DNA of 64,000 bases from RYN-230 sp963851025 (GCA_963851025.1 CAWKOA010000013.1:1-64000), one strand, 5' to 3'; shown: positions 25,985-34,935, counted from the stretch's first letter. Notes: generated from the sequence alone by a model not told the origin. A program made the numbers and translations.

Positions 25985-26229
25985 AGGCCTTCGCCGAATT
26001 CACCCGGGTGCTGGCTCCGGGCGGGCTCCTGCTGACGGCCTTCCAGGTCGGCGACGAGCCCTTGCACCTCACGGAGGCGCTGGGTCACGCCGTGTCCCTC
26101 GACTTCCACCGGCTGCAACCAGACCACGTAGCCGGGCTGCTCAGCCAGGCCGGCCTGGACATGCAGGCGCGCTTGCTGCGCGAGCCAGCTGGCGACGGCG
26201 ACTTCGCCGAACGGGCCCAGCAGGCTTTT

Positions 26230-26277
26230 CTCCTGGCCCGCAAACCGGCCACTCTCCTAGCCCGCAAACCGGCCACC
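26230..26277 (+). repeat. 24-bp tandem repeat at the 3' end of the methyltransferase
   Basis: Units 26230-26253 and 26254-26277 encode LLARKPAT twice, with one internal mismatch. In-frame slippage product. Confidence 0.8.
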
Positions 26278-26399
26278 TCAGATCCGGTCCCCTCAGATTG
26301 AGCGGGCCATCGGGCATAACTCGGGGCCGTAGTTGGCTACTAACGCCAGGGACACGGAGCGGCCGCGCCGGGAATGCGGCGCAGGCCGGCTCGGTTGAT

Positions 26400-26415
26400 A
26401 TACCCCAGAGGGTAT
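26400..26415. promoter_or_regulatory. CsoR/CstR-like palindrome upstream of thioredoxin
   Basis: ATACCC-CAGA-GGGTAT is a perfect 6-4-6 inverted repeat about 38 nt before the thioredoxin start. TACCC-N4-GGGTA is the half-site geometry of CsoR-family copper or persulfide sensors. No csoR gene lies in the window, so the regulator would act from elsewhere. Confidence 0.55.
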
Positions 26416-26452
26416 TCCGGTAGCGGATGCCCGGTGAGACGAGGAGATATCC

Positions 26453-26890
26453 ATGGCTACGGTCGAACTGACGGGCCAGAACTTTGAGTCCGTCGTGGGC
26501 GGCGCGGACATGGTTCTGGTGGACTTCTGGGCTTCCTGGTGCGGCCCGTGCCGCATGTTCGCGCCGGTCTTCGACCGGGCGTCAGAGAAGCACTCGGACG
26601 CGGTGTTCGGCAAGGTGGACACGGACGCTGAGACCGCACTGGCCCAGCAGTTCAATATTTCGTCCATCCCCACGCTGATGGTGATCAGGGACAACATCGT
26701 CCTCTACGCGCAGCCGGGCGCACTGCCCGAGCAGGCGCTCGAGGAGCTGATCACCAAGGCCCGCGAGCTGGACATGGACGAGGTGCGGGCGAGCATCGCC
26801 CAGGACCAGCACGGCCATGACGGCGAGCACGACCACGGGCACGACCACCAGCACGGGCACGACCACGAGCACACCCAGAACCAGGGCTGA
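26453..26890 (+). CDS. trxA: Thioredoxin with a histidine-rich C-terminal tail
   Basis: 145 residues. A complete thioredoxin domain (1-105) has the active site FWASWCGPCRM (about 28-38) and the cis-Pro in ISSIPTLMV. Beyond the usual end it carries about 25 residues dominated by His, Asp and Glu (HGHDGEHDHGHDHQHGHDHE), a likely Zn, Ni or Cu-binding tail. GAGGAGA precedes the ATG. A CsoR/CstR-like palindrome lies upstream and a strong hairpin downstream, so it is a monocistron that may respond to metal or persulfide stress. Confidence 0.92.
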   Translation: MATVELTGQNFESVVGGADMVLVDFWASWCGPCRMFAPVFDRASEKHSDAVFGKVDTDAETALAQQFNISSIPTLMVIRDNIVLYAQPGALPEQALEELITKARELDMDEVRASIAQDQHGHDGEHDHGHDHQHGHDHEHTQNQG

Positions 26891-26907
26891 CCGCTCACCC
26901 AGCGCAG

Positions 26908-26945
26908 AACGAGCCCGCCGTCACAGTGCTGACGGCGGGCTCGTT
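26908..26945 (+). terminator. Strong terminator hairpin after trxA
   Basis: Perfect 16-bp stem (AACGAGCCCGCCGTCA at 26908-26923, complement at 26930-26945) with a 6-nt loop, 17 nt after the stop codon. Following bases are GCGT, without a U-run. Confidence 0.8.
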
Positions 26946-27181
26946 GCGTACCCTCTCACCGCGCAGCACAGCAGCCCCCGGCCGCACCGCCCGCAATTCC
27001 GCCGCGGCCATTCCTGGCTAATGCCTGGTATGCCGGAAAAGTAGGCGTGGCCTGCCCCCGCCGGCTCTGCCAGGATGAGCCTGGCTCGCGACGGCCAGCC
27101 CAGCCGGATCACCCGCCTGGACCAGCGCCGATCCTGCCCTGACCACCAACGTCATCGACGGATCCGAACGGGGAAATCACC

Positions 27182-27952
27182 ATGCCTGACATCCGACCCG
27201 CTGGCCTGCGTGGCCGCCTCCCGGTCAAGCCGCCCGGGGAGCGGTTCAACATCCAGTGGCTTTCCAGCTACCTCACCACGCCATTGCCGGCGCCGGTCTA
27301 CCCGGTGGACGTATCGGCCGGAATCACCGACTGGGGCATGCTCGGCAACGGCCCGGACAAGACCTGCACGACACACCCGAACGGCGTGGGCGATTGCACG
27401 TTCGCGGGCCGCCAGCACTACCGGATGGCCAAGGCCGCCGCGGGCCACGAGACCGAGAAGTGGGAGGACTCCAACGCGCTCGTCGCCGAGTACCTCGGCT
27501 ACGACCACGGGCAGGACCAGGGCGCGAACATCGCCGACCTGCTCCTGTACTGGTACAAGAACCAGACGATCCTGGCTTTCGCGCCGGTTGACCACACCGA
27601 TGCCGCGGCCGTTGACTCCGCGATGACCGCGTTCCACGGCGCCTACGCAGGCGTGAACCTGACCGACGACGCCGACAGCCTCTTCGGCCAGCACGAGCCG
27701 TGGACGGTGAGCGGCGGCCAGCGGCCCGACCCGAACGAGGGCCACTGCATCGTCAAGGTCGGCGCGGACGGCGGCCAGCTCGACACCTGGGTCACCTGGG
27801 GTGCGCTGCAGCAGTCCACGCGGGCGTGGACGGCGGCCTGCCTCGACGAGGCCTGGGTCGTCATCACCGAGGAAGACGCGAAAGCGGCCAGCCTCGACAT
27901 CGCCGCGCTGCGCCGCGACATCGACGCCCTGCACGGCACCGGCGGCAGCTAA
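27182..27952 (+). CDS. Papain-fold-like protein of unknown function
   Basis: 256 residues, no signal peptide. The arrangement GVGDCTFAG (Cys72), EGHCIVKVG (His188) and DTWVTWG (about 201-207) matches the order Cys-His-Asn/Asp-Trp of papain-like peptidases and occurs in a poorly described family of bacterial hypothetical proteins. It ends in a charged helix (AALRRDIDALH). If active it would be a cysteine hydrolase or transferase, but I cannot name a substrate. It stands between the trxA terminator and a large bidirectional hairpin, so it is transcribed alone. Confidence 0.6.
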   Translation: MPDIRPAGLRGRLPVKPPGERFNIQWLSSYLTTPLPAPVYPVDVSAGITDWGMLGNGPDKTCTTHPNGVGDCTFAGRQHYRMAKAAAGHETEKWEDSNALVAEYLGYDHGQDQGANIADLLLYWYKNQTILAFAPVDHTDAAAVDSAMTAFHGAYAGVNLTDDADSLFGQHEPWTVSGGQRPDPNEGHCIVKVGADGGQLDTWVTWGALQQSTRAWTAACLDEAWVVITEEDAKAASLDIAALRRDIDALHGTGGS

Positions 27953-27959
27953 AAGCCCA

Positions 27960-27974
27960 AATTCTCCGCAACGA
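27960..27974. repeat. 15-nt motif shared with 58228-58242 (opposite strand)
   Basis: AATTCTCCGCAACGA occurs here just after the papain-like gene and in inverted orientation in the spacer at 58228-58242. Similarity extends, with changes, over about 30 nt. It is AT-richer than the surroundings. It may be a small interspersed repeat. Confidence 0.4.
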
Positions 27975-27983
27975 GGACCGTCC

Positions 27984-28035
27984 GCCGCCGGTCTGGGCCC
28001 CGGGAATCACCACCCCCGGGGCCCGGGCCGGCGGC
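27984..28035. terminator. Bidirectional terminator between convergent genes
   Basis: A 21-bp stem (27984-28004 and 28015-28035; arm begins GCCGCCGG and ends GGGCCCCGGG) with two mismatched positions that can form G-U pairs in one direction, and a 10-nt loop. It lies between the stops of the papain-like gene and the PucR-like gene. Confidence 0.75.
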
Positions 28036-28038
28036 GCC

Positions 28039-29226
28039 TCAGGCCTCGAGCGGCACGGCGGGCCAGTCGAGCATGCGCGCCCCGATGACGGCCACTCGCA
28101 GCGCGAGTCCTTGCGCCGGGTCGGCCGGGTCGCGGCCGGTCAGCTCCCTGACCCGGGCCAGCCGGTAGGTCACCGCCCGGACGGACAGGTGCAGGCGGCG
28201 GGCAGCCTCGGCCGCGACGCCGCCGCAGGCGTAGTACTCATCCAGCGTGGCCAGCAACGGCCCGGCGCCGCCGCGCGCCTGCGCCAGCGGTGTGAGCAGC
28301 GCGGCGACCAGGTCGGTGATGGCGGCCCGGTCGCGCAGGATGACCTGATAGATGAGCAGGTCGGCCGCGTCCACCACCGGGTCGGGCATGCCGAGGCGCG
28401 CCGCCACGTCGAGCGCGTCACCCGCCTCGTCGTAGGACCGCCGCACGCCGCCCGGTCCCGGGTAGGCGCGGCCGTACGCGACCCGCCACGGCCGCGGCTC
28501 GTCGGCCATCAGGTCGGGGTGACCACGGGTCAGCGCCCGGGCCAGCGCGACGGCGACCCGGCTGGCCTCGCCGCCGTCGCTCACCCCCGTCACCGCGACG
28601 AGCCGGCCGCCCCGGGTGATCGTCAGCGAGGGGGACGGGGCGGCCGCCTCGGCGACCAGCCGGTCGATGTCCTTGCCCAGCGGCCTGGTGGCGTGCACGC
28701 CGGCCGCATACTCGGCCAGCACCACGAGGTGCGGGCCGGCCAGCCGCAGCCCGAGCCGCTCGCCGCGGACCAGCAGGTCGGCGGCGTCACGGCCGGACAG
28801 CAGGTCATCGATGAACTCCAGGCGCTCGGCCTCCTCGCGGCGGGCGATCGACAGATGGGCCCGCTCGAAGCCCTCGGCCGCCGCCGCCACCGCGTCGTCG
28901 GCGGCCCGCAGCACGCCGAGCCCGGCGGCCCGCAGATCGGTCAGGCCGGGCAGTTCACGCCAGAGCCGCCAGGTGGCCGACAGGTACAGGTTGACCAGGC
29001 CGCGCAGGGCCACACCGCTCTCCGCGGCCCGCTCCCCCGCCCGGCCGTACTGGGCGAGTTCCATGGTGGCCAGGCGGCGGCCGGTGCGGGCCGCGTCCGC
29101 CGCCGCGGGGAGGTAGTCGGCGAGCAGATCCGGGGGCACCCCGCCCGCCTCCCGGCTCGCCGCGTGCGCGATCGCGTCCAGGTCGACGGTCTCGCCGGCG
29201 AAGTTGCCGGGAGCAGGCAAGTTCAT
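28039..29226 (-). CDS. PucR-family transcriptional regulator
   Basis: 395 residues. The N-terminal helical domain (RRLATMELAQYGRAG, VNLYLSATWRLWREL) resembles the regulator at 9637-10908. A GGDEF-like degenerate middle domain follows, then a C-terminal PucR HTH with EAARRLHLSVRAVTYRLARVREL. ATG 29226. It is divergent from the M50 protease gene (105 bp apart) and could regulate it or the TerC gene. The effector is unknown. Confidence 0.82.
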   Translation of the reverse strand: MNLPAPGNFAGETVDLDAIAHAASREAGGVPPDLLADYLPAAADAARTGRRLATMELAQYGRAGERAAESGVALRGLVNLYLSATWRLWRELPGLTDLRAAGLGVLRAADDAVAAAAEGFERAHLSIARREEAERLEFIDDLLSGRDAADLLVRGERLGLRLAGPHLVVLAEYAAGVHATRPLGKDIDRLVAEAAAPSPSLTITRGGRLVAVTGVSDGGEASRVAVALARALTRGHPDLMADEPRPWRVAYGRAYPGPGGVRRSYDEAGDALDVAARLGMPDPVVDAADLLIYQVILRDRAAITDLVAALLTPLAQARGGAGPLLATLDEYYACGGVAAEAARRLHLSVRAVTYRLARVRELTGRDPADPAQGLALRVAVIGARMLDWPAVPLEA

Positions 29227-29331
29227 GGGGGTAATCTTAGCCGGTTACGGTCAATGACGGCGCGTCTCCGGCAATGGATAGTAGTCAGGAGCGGCTGGTG
29301 AAACTGGCACCAGCACCACGAGGAGACCGCA

Positions 29332-30651
29332 GTGACCATGATCCACCCCCCTTCGGCTGCGCCCGCTGGACCGCCCCGGCCGCCCGGGGATCCCGGGTTG
29401 TCCGGACACTCTCCCGATCCCGGCCCCCGCGGTGGTTTCCGCGTCGCCGGGATCCCGGTCACCCTCACCCCCGGGGCCTACCTGCTGGGGGTGCTGGCCG
29501 CCGGGTTCAGCGCGATCGCCCTGCCCGCGGTCAACCCGGGCCGGTCGGTGACCGGCTACCTGGCCGCGGCTGTGGGCGTGGTTGTCGTCCTGCTGGCCAG
29601 CATGGTCGCGCACGAGCTGGCGCACTCGATCATGGCCCGCCGGTACGGCCTCCGGGTGCCGGTCACCGTCGGCCTGTTCGGCGGGCTCCGGCACGGCCAG
29701 GCCCAGCGGCCCGGATCGTCCGCCGAGCCGGAGCTGCCTGACCCTGGTGCCCAGTGGCGCGTGGCCGCGGCGGGGCCGCTGACCAGCCTGCTGCTGACCG
29801 TGGCCAGCGTGGCCGCGGTCGCCTTCTTGCCCGTGCTCGGCGCCGGCCTGCTGGTCGTCGCCGTGGCCGCCGCGGCGGCCTGGATCAACGGCCTGCTGGC
29901 CGTGGCCAACCTGGTTCCGGGAGCGGGACTGGATGGCGGGCGGATCGTCCGAGCGCTAGCGTGGGCGCGCTCGGGCGATTCCACCCGCGCGGGGCTCATC
30001 GCCGCCCGCTTCGGCCAGGTCAGCGGGGCGATCCTGACCGCCGCCGGGGTGACCGCGCTGGCGCTGGGCCATCTGGCCGGGCTCTGGCTCGGGCTGATGG
30101 GCCTGCTGATGGTCGCGGCGTCCCGGGCCGAGGCCAGCCAGGTACGCACGTCGGCCGCGCTGGCCGGGGTGCGGGTCCGCGACGTCCTCCCGCCGGACGG
30201 CGGGCTGGCCCCCACCGCCCGCGGCTGGCAGACCGTGCAGGACTTCCTGGACCTGCAGAGCCTGGAGCAGGACGGCGGTGACCTGCTGGCCCGCCTCCGC
30301 GCGACCGCCTACCCGGTCCGGGACTTCGACGGCCAGCTGTCCGGCCTGGTGACCCTGACCCAGCTGCTGGCGGTGCCGGTGAGCCACCGGGGCGCCACCC
30401 GGCTGTCGCAGGTCGCCACCCCGGCCGCGGCCCTGGCGTTCACTACCCTGGATGAGCCGCTGACCGACCTGCGGGCCCGGCTGAGCGCCGTCCCGGCCAG
30501 CCCGGCCGCGCTGCACACCGCCGGTCATGCCCTGGTGCTGGGCCCGAGCGGCGAGCTGGCCGGGCTGCTGACGCCGGCTGACTTCGCCCGGGCGGCCCAG
30601 CTCGGCGCCCTGCGGTCGGCCACCGCCGGAGCCGGTCCCGGGCCACGCTGA
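29332..30651 (+). CDS. Site-2 (M50) metalloprotease family membrane protein with C-terminal CBS region
   Basis: 439 residues. An N-terminal Pro-rich cytoplasmic part precedes membrane helices. The zinc motif HELAHS sits in SMVAHELAHSIMARRYG, and the second motif, NLVPGAGLDGGRI, supplies the metal Asp. These are the rhomboid-unrelated S2P signatures. A CBS-like region follows (about 280-430: RDVLPPDGGLAPTARGWQTVQ; FDEPLTDL-type repeats), as in actinobacterial Rip-type or CBS-S2P proteins. It may cut membrane-anchored regulators. GTG 29332 after GAGGAGAC. Followed 16 nt later by terC. Confidence 0.88.
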   Translation: MTMIHPPSAAPAGPPRPPGDPGLSGHSPDPGPRGGFRVAGIPVTLTPGAYLLGVLAAGFSAIALPAVNPGRSVTGYLAAAVGVVVVLLASMVAHELAHSIMARRYGLRVPVTVGLFGGLRHGQAQRPGSSAEPELPDPGAQWRVAAAGPLTSLLLTVASVAAVAFLPVLGAGLLVVAVAAAAAWINGLLAVANLVPGAGLDGGRIVRALAWARSGDSTRAGLIAARFGQVSGAILTAAGVTALALGHLAGLWLGLMGLLMVAASRAEASQVRTSAALAGVRVRDVLPPDGGLAPTARGWQTVQDFLDLQSLEQDGGDLLARLRATAYPVRDFDGQLSGLVTLTQLLAVPVSHRGATRLSQVATPAAALAFTTLDEPLTDLRARLSAVPASPAALHTAGHALVLGPSGELAGLLTPADFARAAQLGALRSATAGAGPGPR

Positions 30652-30667
30652 ACCGAGAGGAGCCCCC

Positions 30668-31693
30668 GTGATGCACGACGCCTTCCATGTGCCGCTGTGG
30701 CTATGGGGAGTCGCGCTCGCGGTGGTCCTCGCAGTCGCCGCCGCCGATGTGATTCACGCCTCGCGCAGCCAGGGCCGGGAGCCAGGGCTGCGCGAGGCGG
30801 CGTTGTGGACGGCGGGAGTCGTCGCGCTGGGCGCGCTGTTCGGCCTGGCCCTCGCCGCGGTGGCAGGCCCGAAGGCTTCGGGGCAGTTCTACGCGGGCTG
30901 GCTGACCGAGTACAGCCTGTCGCTGGACAACCTGTTCGTGTTCGTCCTGCTGATCGGCGGGTCGGCAGTGGCGCGCCGGCTGCGCAGCCGGGTCCTGCTG
31001 GCCGGGATCGGCCTCGCCCTGCTGCTGCGGGCGGTGTTCATCGCGGCGGGGGCGGCCGCGCTGAACCGCTTCGACTGGGTGCTGTACATCTTCGGGGCCG
31101 TGCTGATCGTCACCGCGGTGCGGATGGCCGCAGGCCGGGGCAGCCCTCCCGACCCCCTCCATCCTGGGCCCAAGCTCCCCGGCCCGGCGATCCTGTGGCG
31201 CGGGCTGGCCGGCCGCCTCGTGCGGCATCCCCACGGCCCGCTGCTGATCTTGATCGCGGCGATCGCCGGCGCGGACCTCGTGTTCGCGATGGACTCCATC
31301 CCGGCGGTCTTCGGCCTGACCCGCGATCCCTACCTGGTTCTGGCCGCGAACGTGTTCGCTCTGCTCGGCCTGCGTCACCTGTACTTCCTGATCGGCGGCC
31401 TGCTGGACCGGCTGGTGCATCTTAGCGCCGGGCTGTCCGCGATCCTGGCGTTCATCGGGCTGAAGCTGATCGCCGAGGCCCTCGGCGATTCCGGGGTGCA
31501 CCGGGTCGGGCCCGTGCCGATCCCGCACATCACCACCTGGATGTCCCTGTGCGTCATCGGCGGGGTGCTGGCCGTGGTCACGGTGACCAGCCTGCTGGCC
31601 ACCCGGGACCGCGCGGCGCTCAGCCCCTCCCGGTCAGGGCGACCAGCTGAGCGGCCACCTCGTCCGGGGCAACCTTCCGAGTCTCACCAGTAG
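30668..31693 (+). CDS. TerC-family integral membrane protein
   Basis: About 341 residues with seven or more membrane helices. The TerC hallmark runs TEYSLSLDNLFVFVLL (acidic residues in a helix) and IAGADLVFAMDSIPAVFGL, the two charged metal-binding membrane motifs. Family members export Mn2+ or serve metal homeostasis in secretion; older names refer to tellurium resistance. GTG 30668 or ATG 30671 is the start, with GAGAGGAG upstream. The polar C-terminus overlaps the 3' end of proS by 74 nt on the other strand. Confidence 0.88.
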   Translation: MMHDAFHVPLWLWGVALAVVLAVAAADVIHASRSQGREPGLREAALWTAGVVALGALFGLALAAVAGPKASGQFYAGWLTEYSLSLDNLFVFVLLIGGSAVARRLRSRVLLAGIGLALLLRAVFIAAGAAALNRFDWVLYIFGAVLIVTAVRMAAGRGSPPDPLHPGPKLPGPAILWRGLAGRLVRHPHGPLLILIAAIAGADLVFAMDSIPAVFGLTRDPYLVLAANVFALLGLRHLYFLIGGLLDRLVHLSAGLSAILAFIGLKLIAEALGDSGVHRVGPVPIPHITTWMSLCVIGGVLAVVTVTSLLATRDRAALSPSRSGRPAERPPRPGQPSESHQ

Positions 31694-33323
31694 CCCGCTC
31701 GGTCAGCTCGACCAGGCCCTCGGCCAGCCCCCGCTTGCCCACGGTGACCCGGTAGGGGATGCCGACCAGCTCGGCGTCACGGAACTTCACCCCGGCCCGC
31801 TCGGCCCGGTCGTCGATGACCACCTCGAAGCCGGCCGCGGCCAGCTGGTCGTACAGGGCCGCGCCCGCCTTGGCCACCTCGGCGTCCTCGGACTGGGCCA
31901 CGGTGACCACCACGGTGAACGGCGCCACGTTCAGCGGCCACACGATGCCGCGCTCGTCGTGGTGGCACTCGACGATCGCGGCGATCGCGCGCTCCACCCC
32001 GATGCCGTAGCTGCCCATGATCAGCGGGACAGCCTTGCCGTCCGGGCCGAGCACGGTCGCGCCGAACACCTTGGAGTAGCGGTCGCCCAGCTTGAAGATG
32101 TGCCCGACCTCGATGGCCTCGATCAGCTCCAGCGGTTCCCCGCACTGCGGGCAGGCCTCGCCCGCGGTGACCTCGCGCAGGTCGGCCCACTGGCCCACGG
32201 CGATGTCCCGGGCCACCTCGACGCCGCGCAGGTGCTGGTCGTCGACGTTGGCCCCGGTGACCATGTCGCGGCGGCCGTCCAGCGCGCGGTCCGCGATGAT
32301 CGGCAGGCCGCTGACCCCGACCGCGCCCAGGCTGCCGGGCAGCGCGCCGAGGGCCTCCCTGATCTCGTCCGGCTGCGCCGGGCGGACCGCGGCCGCGCCG
32401 GTGGCGTCGATCAGCTTCTGCTCGTTCAGCGCGTGGTCGCCGCGCATCAGGACCAGGGTGAGCTGGCCGTCCAGCACGTAGACGAGCGTCTTGATCTGCC
32501 GCGTCGCGGCGGCGTCGTACCCGGTGGCCAGGTCCTCGATGGTCCGCACGCCGGGGGTGTCGAACCGCTCCGGCGCGTCCAGGCCGGGGCCGTCGGCCAG
32601 GTCGGCCAGGCGTGACGTGGCCTTCTCGATGTTGGCCGCGTACTTGCAGGCCGGGCAGTACACGACCAGGTCCTCGCCGGAGGACGACGGGCACATGAAC
32701 TCGGTGGAGTCACTGCCGCCCATGGTCCCGCTGGAGGCTTCGACGGGGATGGCCGGGATCCCGAGCCGCTCGAAGATGCGCAGGTAGGCCCCGTAGTGCC
32801 GGTCGAACGCGGCGTCCAGCCCGACCCGGTCCAGGTCGAAGCTGTAGGAGTCCTTCATGGTGAACTCGCGGGTGCGGATCAGCCCGGCCCGGGGCCGCGG
32901 CTCGTCCCGGAACTTGGTCTGGAACTGGTACCAGGCCTGCGGCAGCTGCTTGTGCGAGTTCATCTCGGTGGCCAGGACCGCGAAGATCTCCTCGTGCGTC
33001 ATGGCCAGCGCGAGCCGGGCGCCCTTCCGGTCGGCGAGCCGGAACATCTCCTCGCCCATGATTTCCCACCGGCCGCTGCGCTGCCAGATCTCGGCCGGGT
33101 GCATGTCGGGCAGCAGCACCTCCTGCGCGCCGATCGCGTTCATCTCCTGCCGGATGATCTCGATGACCTTGGCGCGGACCCGCACGGCCAGCGGCAGCAG
33201 CGAATAGTGCCCGGCCATCAGCTGGCGGATGTAACCGCCGCGCAGCAGCAGCCGGTGACTCGGCGCTCCCGCGTCTGCCGGGTCCTCCCGCAGGGTCGGG
33301 ATGAACATCTGTGACCAGTGCAT
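31620..33323 (-). CDS. proS: Prolyl-tRNA synthetase
   Basis: 567 residues, the bacterial-type ProRS with an editing (INS) domain. Class II motifs are present: motif 2 region FRDEPRPRAGLIRTREFTMKDSYS-type sequence, motif 3 GSYGIGVERAIAAIVE. The insertion begins near FMCPSSSGEDLVVYCPACKYAAN and contains the YbaK-like fold with ATRQIKTLVYV. A C-terminal anticodon-binding domain follows (VIDDRAERAGVKFRDAELVGIP). Essential cytoplasmic enzyme charging tRNA-Pro. The start codon lies at 33323. Confidence 0.96.
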   Translation of the reverse strand: MHWSQMFIPTLREDPADAGAPSHRLLLRGGYIRQLMAGHYSLLPLAVRVRAKVIEIIRQEMNAIGAQEVLLPDMHPAEIWQRSGRWEIMGEEMFRLADRKGARLALAMTHEEIFAVLATEMNSHKQLPQAWYQFQTKFRDEPRPRAGLIRTREFTMKDSYSFDLDRVGLDAAFDRHYGAYLRIFERLGIPAIPVEASSGTMGGSDSTEFMCPSSSGEDLVVYCPACKYAANIEKATSRLADLADGPGLDAPERFDTPGVRTIEDLATGYDAAATRQIKTLVYVLDGQLTLVLMRGDHALNEQKLIDATGAAAVRPAQPDEIREALGALPGSLGAVGVSGLPIIADRALDGRRDMVTGANVDDQHLRGVEVARDIAVGQWADLREVTAGEACPQCGEPLELIEAIEVGHIFKLGDRYSKVFGATVLGPDGKAVPLIMGSYGIGVERAIAAIVECHHDERGIVWPLNVAPFTVVVTVAQSEDAEVAKAGAALYDQLAAAGFEVVIDDRAERAGVKFRDAELVGIPYRVTVGKRGLAEGLVELTERATGETRKVAPDEVAAQLVALTGRG

Positions 33324-33365
33324 GCGCGGGGACTCTCCGTCTGGGAAATGAACTGGGTTAGCAGC

Positions 33366-34928
33366 TTAGTGGGAGTCCGCGCCTGGCGCGGCGCGCACCC
33401 GCAGCCCCCGCTCCGGCGGCGGCCCCGGTTCCAGCGGCGGCGCGCCGACCGCGCAGTTCGTCAGGCATTCCGGCTCGGGCACCTCTTCCCCCGGGGCTGG
33501 CCGGAGCACGCCGTTGTCGACCAGCAGCGCCGATCCGATCGCGGCCAGCACCATCAGGCCGGAGCAGATCAGCATGGCCTCGTGGAATCCGCGGTTCAGC
33601 GACGCGGACACGTGCAGCGCGTTGCCGCTCAGCCCGACTGCCGCCGGCAAGCCCGCCACGGCCAGCAGCCCGGCGGCCCGGGCCGTGGCGTTGTTGACCC
33701 CGCTCGCCACGCCCGCGTGCCGCTCGTCCGCGCTGGCCAGCACGGTGGCGGTGAGCGGGGCCACGGTCATGGACAGGCCCAGCCCGAACAGCAGGACGGC
33801 CGGCAGCACGTCGGCCACGTACGAGGTGTCCGGCCCGATCCGGGTCAGCAGGGCCAGGCCGGCCGCCGCGGTCAGCAGCCCCCCGGTCATCAGCCAGCGC
33901 GGCCCGAAGCGCTGGGCCAGCGCGCCGGCCCGTGCCGACAGCAGCAGCATGGCGGCGGTCGAGGGCAGCAGCGAGATCCCGGCCTGCAGGGGCGTGAAGC
34001 CCGCGACCACCTGCAGACTCAGCACCAGCAGGAAGAACACCGCGCCCATCGCCCCGTACACGACGAACGTGATCAGGTTGATGGCGGTGAACTGGCGGGA
34101 CGAGAAGATCCCCAGGGGCAGCATCGGCGGGACCCGCTCGGGATGCCGCCCCCGCCTGCGTTCCAGCAGGACGAACGCGGCCCCGGCGGCCAGGCCCCCG
34201 AGGGCCGGCACCAGGGAGGTCAGCAGCGACGCCGAGGGCGCCTCGATCAGCCCGGCGGTGATACCGGCCAGGGCCAGCGCGGCGAGCACCGCGCCGGCGA
34301 TGTCGAACCGCCCCTGGGCGGTGGGGTCGCGGCTCTCCGGGACGTGCCGGATGGTCACGGCGATCACCGCCGCGGCGAGCGGCAGGTTGAGCAGGAAGAT
34401 CCAGCGCCAGCCGATCGAGCCCACGATCCAGCCGCCCAGGAACGGGCCGATCGCTCCGGACACGCCGCCCAGCCCGGACCAGGCCCCGATGGCCCGCGGC
34501 CGGTCGTCGGGCGCGAACGCGGACTGGATGATGGCCAGCGAGCCGGGGGTGAGCAGGGCCCCGCCGATGCCCTGCAGCGCCCGGGCCGCGATCAGCACGC
34601 CGATGCCCGGGGCCACGCCGCACAGCGCGGACGAGAGCGCGAACCAGGTCACGCCGATCAGGAACACGCGGCGGCGGCCGAACCTGTCCCCCAGCGCCCC
34701 GCCCAGCAGGATCAGCCCGGCCAGGGTCAGCGTGTACGAGGTCACCACCCACTGCAGGCCGGCCAGGGAGGTGTGCAGTTCGTTGCCGATGGTCGGCAGG
34801 GCCACGTTGACCACGGTGGAATCGAGCATGGCCATGCTCGACCCGAGCACGGTGGCCGCGATGATCCACCGTCCGCGGGGCTGCCCGAGCGTGATCCGGC
34901 CGGGCGCCGGAGTGGTCGCTGAGGTCAT
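33366..34928 (-). CDS. MFS drug-efflux transporter, DHA2 (14-TM) type
   Basis: 520 residues with 14 predicted helices. Motifs: LDSTVVNVALPTI in helix 1 (DHA2 motif D1), GDRFGRRRVFLIG (motif A, loop 2-3), and GGALLTPGSLAII plus GPFLGGWIV (motif C region). These define EmrB/QacA-like proton-driven exporters of drugs or metabolites. The C-terminus ends in a Pro-rich cytoplasmic tail with two Cys (ECLTNCAV). It is in tandem with the DUF1697 gene, 7 nt away. Confidence 0.9.
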   Translation of the reverse strand: MTSATTPAPGRITLGQPRGRWIIAATVLGSSMAMLDSTVVNVALPTIGNELHTSLAGLQWVVTSYTLTLAGLILLGGALGDRFGRRRVFLIGVTWFALSSALCGVAPGIGVLIAARALQGIGGALLTPGSLAIIQSAFAPDDRPRAIGAWSGLGGVSGAIGPFLGGWIVGSIGWRWIFLLNLPLAAAVIAVTIRHVPESRDPTAQGRFDIAGAVLAALALAGITAGLIEAPSASLLTSLVPALGGLAAGAAFVLLERRRGRHPERVPPMLPLGIFSSRQFTAINLITFVVYGAMGAVFFLLVLSLQVVAGFTPLQAGISLLPSTAAMLLLSARAGALAQRFGPRWLMTGGLLTAAAGLALLTRIGPDTSYVADVLPAVLLFGLGLSMTVAPLTATVLASADERHAGVASGVNNATARAAGLLAVAGLPAAVGLSGNALHVSASLNRGFHEAMLICSGLMVLAAIGSALLVDNGVLRPAPGEEVPEPECLTNCAVGAPPLEPGPPPERGLRVRAAPGADSH

Positions 34929-34935
34929 TTCAGGC

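Larger units (their letters stand above)
25485..26301 (+). pseudogene. Class I SAM methyltransferase disrupted by a 109-bp tandem duplication
   Basis: The 5' part (from GTG 25485) encodes FVHATRISYDAVAPDY and the SAM loop ADVGCGTGRVT, then GIDLSPGMI. After IIHLPRERLP the frame is lost because 25767-25875 is repeated at 25876-25984, adding 109 nt (not a multiple of 3). The rest (QAFAEFTRVLAPGGLLL onward, to TGA at 26301) continues in the next frame. Removing one copy restores an uninterrupted 235-residue methyltransferase. The two copies differ only at two synonymous third positions. It ends in a duplicated 8-residue motif (LLARKPAT). Confidence 0.85.

Noticed and set aside
33318..34922. Long plus-strand frames over the MFS gene
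   Set aside because: Antisense to a clear 14-helix transporter; low-complexity Gln/Arg/Gly composition.
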